A stretch of 64,000 bases of DNA from Pelagibius sp964472095 (GTDB lineage Bacteria; Pseudomonadota; Alphaproteobacteria; Kiloniellales; Kiloniellaceae): the NCBI GenBank assembly GCA_964472095.1, contig CAYYIV010000008.1, positions 84,585 through 148,584 of the forward strand, written 5' to 3'. Below, piece after piece: positions 61,925 through 64,000 of this stretch. Both the position numbers and the translations under genes were made by a program. The stretch's first letter is position 1. Each line of letters starts with the position of its first letter. The notes under the pieces are model-generated. The model had not been told where the DNA came from. It saw only the letters and a program-made list of their open reading frames with translations, and did no database searches.

Positions 61925-62809
61925 TTACTCACCCTCCGCCTTGGCGACGTCAGCCCAGTCCTGTCCTTCCTCAGGTGGCATAGCCACGCTGCACTTGAGT
62001 CCTCTAGCAGTTAGTGCAGCCTTGAGGGTGTAGGCATCGTTCTTTCCAACCTTGTCATGATCAGCTGCTATGATCACCCACCTGACCTTCTTTGGCAGCA
62101 CCACGTAGTGGAAGTTCCAGCTTCCCAACGTGGCCCAGCCTGGCACATCTGCCATTTCAGAGGCGCAAAGCGTGGTCTCGACTCCTTCTCCAATCAGCAG
62201 CGTGTCCTTGACCTTCCCTAGCCTGACGGTGCCTCCCTGGATCAAGCCCAGCGACATCTTCTCGTCGTCTACCGGAGCTTTGCTACCCTTCTTCCAATGA
62301 GAGAGATATATCCGCTGGATGCCCACAAGATCTTGGCTGGGCCATCTGGTGACTTTGGCGACTAGGGCTGGTCGCTTTCGTTTTGACGGTGCGTGCCAGA
62401 GGGATGGGTGAAATCGTAGGCTCGATGGGATGCGAGCACCGTAGCCACGTGCCCTAAGATAGTCCTCGGCCAGAGTGCCACGTGTGCTCTGTGCCTCGTC
62501 CCAAATGGCCTGGGCACGGCGACTGTTCTCAGTCTCCGAACGGGAAACCCTTTCACTTTTTACTTCCCGTTTGGAGCGGTCAAAGCGGTAAAGCGGTCCA
62601 CCAGGCCACAGCTTCATCGTCCGTAGGGCAGCGATTACGTCCTCCTGGGCACACCCGGCGTGGCAGTTGACCAGTACCTTGCCGTCGTTGCCCACGGAGA
62701 TTGACAGGCTGGGCTTGCGGTCGTCGTGGGCTGGACAGCAAGCTATCCAGCCGTTGCCAGTCGGATGACCACCAAGAGCACACGCAATATCTTCTGCTGT
62801 AACTTCCAT
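61925..62809 (-). CDS. Primase: CHC2-like zinc finger plus Toprim domain
   Basis: The protein is 294 aa from ATG 62809 (MEVTAEDIACALGG) with GGAGG 9 nt upstream; a longer frame exists but the site favours this start. A zinc finger lies at about 24-53 (C25PAH28 ... NC49HAGC53). A linker with RARGYGARIPSSLRFHPSLWH (DUF7146-like) precedes a Toprim fold with Glu in LLIGEGVETTLCASEMA and the Asp pair in VIIAADHDKVGKNDAY. It would synthesise RNA primers for element replication. Its 5' side carries interlocking inverted repeats over the ribosome-binding site. Confidence 0.92.
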   Translation of the reverse strand: MEVTAEDIACALGGHPTGNGWIACCPAHDDRKPSLSISVGNDGKVLVNCHAGCAQEDVIAALRTMKLWPGGPLYRFDRSKREVKSERVSRSETENSRRAQAIWDEAQSTRGTLAEDYLRARGYGARIPSSLRFHPSLWHAPSKRKRPALVAKVTRWPSQDLVGIQRIYLSHWKKGSKAPVDDEKMSLGLIQGGTVRLGKVKDTLLIGEGVETTLCASEMADVPGWATLGSWNFHYVVLPKKVRWVIIAADHDKVGKNDAYTLKAALTARGLKCSVAMPPEEGQDWADVAKAEGE

Positions 62810-62817
62810 GATTCTAA

Positions 62818-62863
62818 TCCTCCAATCGGCCTCGGCTGCGGATTGGAGGACACAGCCGAGGCC
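62818..62863 (-). promoter_or_regulatory. Interlocking inverted repeats over the primase ribosome-binding site
   Basis: On the minus strand the order is A GGCCTCGGCTG, spacer TG, B TCCTCCAATC, spacer CG, A' CAGCCGAGGCC, B' GATTGGAGGA, then 8 nt to the primase ATG. A and A' pair perfectly over 11 bp, and B and B' over 10 bp. B' contains the GGAGG site. Because A-B-A'-B' interlock and no base separates A' from B', both stems can hardly form together, so the RNA should switch between a form with the site free (A:A') and one with it hidden (B:B'). Confidence 0.7.
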
Positions 62864-62872
62864 TCGTTGAAT

Positions 62873-63056
62873 CACCTGCGGAAGCTACTCGCAGGTGGCG
62901 CATGGGTTGCGCACAACCTTTATACAACCACCCTAGATTGTGCCCAAAATCAATCTGGACTCCGGTGCAAGTCCTTAATAAGGCGGAGCAATCAAGTGCT
63001 CTGAGTCCGGGGCCTAGAAGGAAGAGGAGGCTGCCTCTCTGAAAGACATCCTCCTC
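62873..63056 (-). ncRNA. Hairpin-dense intercistronic leader upstream of the primase
   Basis: Besides the interlocking pair, the gap between the upstream small gene and the primase holds perfect stems at 62873-62880/62890-62897 (8 bp), 62905-62909/62914-62918, 62935-62940/62951-62956, 62957-62962/63003-63008 enclosing 62973-62976/62980-62983 and 62986-62990/62997-63001 (a three-way junction), and 63024-63030/63050-63056. That is at least seven stems in about 185 bp without a credible gene. It could be a regulatory RNA leader or a replication origin. Confidence 0.6.
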
Positions 63057-63072
63057 ACTTGCCCACCAGGCG

Positions 63073-63297
63073 CTAGTCAACATTAAGTCCGGCACTGTCG
63101 ATTACGGACTTAGCAGCTGCTAATGCCTGTTTCCTAGTATCGTAAACCTTGTCTAGCGGTACTACCGTGCCCGGAGGACCATCCTTCATTATTTCATTAG
63201 GCATCCAAACAGCGAACTTCCCGTTGGGCATTCGCTCGATAAAAAATTCTTGGTCGTTGTAGCAGTAGTCGTAGTGGCGGGAGCCGTAGTCACCCAT
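63073..63297 (-). CDS. Small hypothetical protein next to the AlpA-like gene
   Basis: The protein is 74 aa from ATG 63297 (MGDYGSRHYDYCYNDQEFF), with GAGAAGGA 8 nt upstream; ATGs at 63303 and 63324 are in frame, the last overlapping the AlpA-like stop. The sequence DQEFFIERMPNGKFAVWMPN..PPGTVVPLDKVYDTRKQALAAAKSVIDSA is an alpha/beta pattern of a small DNA- or protein-binding fold. No family is recognised. Confidence 0.55.
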   Translation of the reverse strand: MGDYGSRHYDYCYNDQEFFIERMPNGKFAVWMPNEIMKDGPPGTVVPLDKVYDTRKQALAAAKSVIDSAGLNVD

Positions 63298-63320
63298 CGT
63301 CATCTTCCTTCTCGTTGACA

Positions 63321-63620
63321 TCATCGAGCCTGCTCGGCCAACGCCTGGAGCAAGTGCGTAGGCAGCCGTGGACGCACACGCGTACGCCGCCGGGCGCGGC
63401 TTTCGAGCCAAGCCAGAACATCGGAGCGCCGGTAGCGCACGCATCGGGGGGAGAGTTTTACGAAGGTTGGGCCGAGGCCCTTGTGCCGTGCGACCTCACA
63501 CCAGCCGACGCTTACGCCAAGCCAGTCGCAGAGATCGCGAGTACTTAAAAGTTCATCGGGAGGACCAGCACTGGCGGCTGCTAGATCAGCCGCGCGGCGG
63601 TCGAGGTGGTGTCGTGTCAT
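63321..63620 (-). CDS. AlpA-like helix-turn-helix regulator/excisionase
   Basis: The protein is 99 aa. The MerR-like winged helix ELLSTRDLCDWLGVSVGWCEVARHKGLGPTFVKLSPRCVRYRRSDVLAWLESR (about 23-75) is typical of AlpA and phage excisionases; the C-terminus is arginine-rich. In P4-like satellites AlpA activates the integrase and acts in excision. It is the first gene of the minus-strand regulatory/replication operon, near the attR end, and likely binds the CCGTTATTTG boxes. Confidence 0.88.
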   Translation of the reverse strand: MTRHHLDRRAADLAAASAGPPDELLSTRDLCDWLGVSVGWCEVARHKGLGPTFVKLSPRCVRYRRSDVLAWLESRARRRTRVRPRLPTHLLQALAEQAR

Positions 63621-63767
63621 AGCGAGTCTTTCTCAAAGCTCGCTGCGGCACGAAGAAGGACGCGCAACGAGCAGTCTGCTCCACGTCCTCCTGGAGCAAA
63701 TACTCGTCGCCGTCTTTTTGTACATACTGAGATGGCAACAAGGGGCTGTCGTACCCCTCAATACAGT

Positions 63768-63795
63768 TCTTAACCCCGAACCCGAACGTGGTCAA
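63768..63795 (-). promoter_or_regulatory. Putative promoter of the AlpA/primase operon
   Basis: On the minus strand TTGACC (63795-63790) and TTAAGA (63773-63768) have 16-nt spacing, about 150 bp upstream of the AlpA-like start. The remaining gap to the att site (63621-63945) holds the arm-like boxes and no gene I can support. Confidence 0.4.
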
Positions 63796-63871
63796 AAGAA
63801 TTTGGGCGTCTAAGGGTTTCAAGGGCTTACGAGGGTTTCAGGCCGAAGTCACCCTCGAAAACCGTTATTTT

Positions 63872-63899
63872 CCGTTATTTGAGGCCCCGCCCAAATAAG
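63872..63899. promoter_or_regulatory. Right integrase/AlpA arm-type site
   Basis: CCGTTATTTG-N9-CCAAATAAG matches the left-end boxes at 49831-49855 in sequence and orientation. An extra CCGTTATTT copy lies 10 bp to its left (63862). The site ends 46 bp from the att repeat. Confidence 0.55.
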
Positions 63900-63912
63900 A
63901 GACCAAAAATCA

Positions 63913-63945
63913 AAACCCCCGAAATCCTAACGATTTCAGGGGTTT
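63913..63945 (-). terminator. Terminator of tRNA-Lys supplied by the element
   Basis: On the minus strand, right after the tRNA 3' end, AAACCCC-T-GAAATC and GATTTC-G-GGGGTTT pair over 13 bp with one mismatch and a 5-nt loop, followed by TTGATTTTT. It replaces the tRNA's original downstream sequence. Confidence 0.75.
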
Positions 63946-63993
63946 AAATGGTGGGCGCACAAGGACTCGAACCTTGGACCCGCTGATTAAGAG
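63946..63993 (-). repeat. attR: 48-bp direct repeat within tRNA-Lys
   Basis: It is identical to 49641-49688. The repeat ends inside the anticodon loop, a usual crossover location for tyrosine integrases. The element therefore supplies the 3' half of the tRNA and keeps it intact. Confidence 0.95.
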
Positions 63994-64000
63994 TCAGCTG
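63949..64000 (-). tRNA. tRNA-Lys(CTT), 3' part (5' end beyond window)
   Basis: Reading the minus strand, the anticodon stem GCTGA/TCAGC encloses loop CTCTTAA (anticodon CTT). Then come a variable loop, the T arm (GGTTCGAGTCC), the 3' acceptor strand and an encoded CCA at 63949. The D arm and 5' acceptor strand lie right of the window. Confidence 0.9.

Larger units (their letters stand above)
49641..63993. mobile_element. 14.35-kb tRNA-Lys-integrated, capsid-carrying satellite-like element
   Basis: The element is bounded by a 48-bp perfect direct repeat equal to the 3' part of tRNA-Lys(CTT). Contents left to right: tyrosine integrase, histone-like protein, cargo genes (plus), a head-like operon with HK97 major capsid protein (minus), a 450-bp non-coding region, three tiny genes, helicase, primase, a structured leader, a small protein and AlpA-like regulator (minus). 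I find no terminase, portal, prohead protease, tail, lysis or CI-type repressor gene, so it cannot form a virion alone. The set integrase, AlpA, primase and helicase is that of phage satellites (P4, PICI, PICMI-like). Self-encoded capsid resembles capsid-forming PICIs but with a smaller head gene set. G+C is lower than the host. Confidence 0.85.

Noticed and set aside
62818..62863. H-type pseudoknot using both interlocking stems
   Set aside because: With no bases between A' and B' the loop across an 11-bp stem would be too short; alternative hairpins are more plausible.
62941..63010. Similarity of TCCGGTGCAAGTCC to a cobalamin-riboswitch box
   Set aside because: The other conserved cobalamin elements are absent, the strand is opposite to the downstream gene, and the context is replication, not B12.
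62814..63095. 93-codon minus-strand frame in the primase leader
   Set aside because: No ribosome-binding site, no family, and the sequence is explained better by the dense inverted repeats.
63586..63822. 78-codon minus-strand frame before the AlpA-like gene
   Set aside because: It overlaps the AlpA start by 35 bp, lacks a good ribosome-binding site and spans the putative promoter; kept out but not impossible.
49641..63993. Complete prophage
   Set aside because: No terminase, portal, tail, lysis or CI-type repressor genes could be found, and 14.35 kb is too small for a tailed phage of this type.

Overview
The window is a high-G+C alphaproteobacterial chromosome segment. A Rhodospirillales/Kiloniellales-like host is an inference. 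It rests on gene content: homospermidine synthase next to a PLP-dependent ornithine decarboxylase, the membrane cytochrome-type urate oxidase PuuD, an AraD1/GguC-family gene, and alphaproteobacteria-style intergenic palindromic repeats. Most genes are close-packed operons with ATGA or TTGA stop/start overlaps. Three stretches have visibly lower G+C and look acquired: the left edge (1-660), one gene at 41.9-42.8 kb, and the element from 49.64 kb to the right end.

Left edge (1-660, minus strand): the 5' part of a retron-type reverse transcriptase runs off the window. Just upstream is a roughly 127-nt non-coding stretch bounded by a perfect 9-bp inverted repeat, with a -10-like box placed so that transcription would start at the repeat. 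This is the layout of a retron msr-msd RNA, but it has not been described here before as far as I can tell.

0.75-26.7 kb: AraD1-family protein; GNAT; a chemoreceptor with a separate periplasmic sensor-like protein; a CPA1 antiporter with a cyclic-nucleotide domain; a membrane aspartic protease; a GntR/FCD regulator divergent from a Pot-type ABC transporter operon ending in an Asp/Glu/hydantoin racemase; guanine deaminase and PuuD; LysR; a GT-C-like membrane protein; a Ser/Thr kinase with zinc ribbons; an MddA-like methyltransferase; and a winged-helix/alpha-beta-hydrolase fusion.

26.8-41.9 kb: a nearly complete purine-to-ureide catabolic block. A BMP/two-permease/ATPase nucleoside-type importer and XdhB, XdhA and UraH lie on the minus strand. 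Divergently, PuuE, UraD, AllC, an M20 deacylase, an enolase-superfamily enzyme and a methyltransferase lie on the plus strand. With GuaD and PuuD at 16.5-19.1 kb, the route guanine to xanthine to urate to 5-hydroxyisourate to OHCU to allantoin to allantoate to ureidoglycine is covered. 41.9-49.5 kb: a low-G+C HNH endonuclease gene, gamma-glutamyltransferase, a DUF6455 protein, an AAA ATPase, then a polyamine operon (long leader, ornithine decarboxylase, GNAT, homospermidine synthase).

49.64-63.99 kb: a 14.35-kb integrated element bounded by a 48-bp direct repeat that is the 3' part of tRNA-Lys(CTT). It has a tyrosine integrase, an AlpA-like regulator, a CHC2/Toprim primase, a DUF3631-type helicase, and an HK97-type major capsid protein in a small head-like operon. 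I see no terminase, portal, protease, tail, lysis or CI-type repressor gene. It therefore reads as a capsid-carrying phage satellite rather than a prophage. Between integrase and capsid it carries a cargo block of membrane and coiled-coil proteins, a putative HEPN protein with a 53-aa partner, and a truncated tRNA-Thr-like sequence. The 5' side of its primase gene is packed with perfect inverted repeats, including two that interlock over the ribosome-binding site. The best candidates for undescribed biology are this satellite, its primase leader and cargo, and the left-edge retron.
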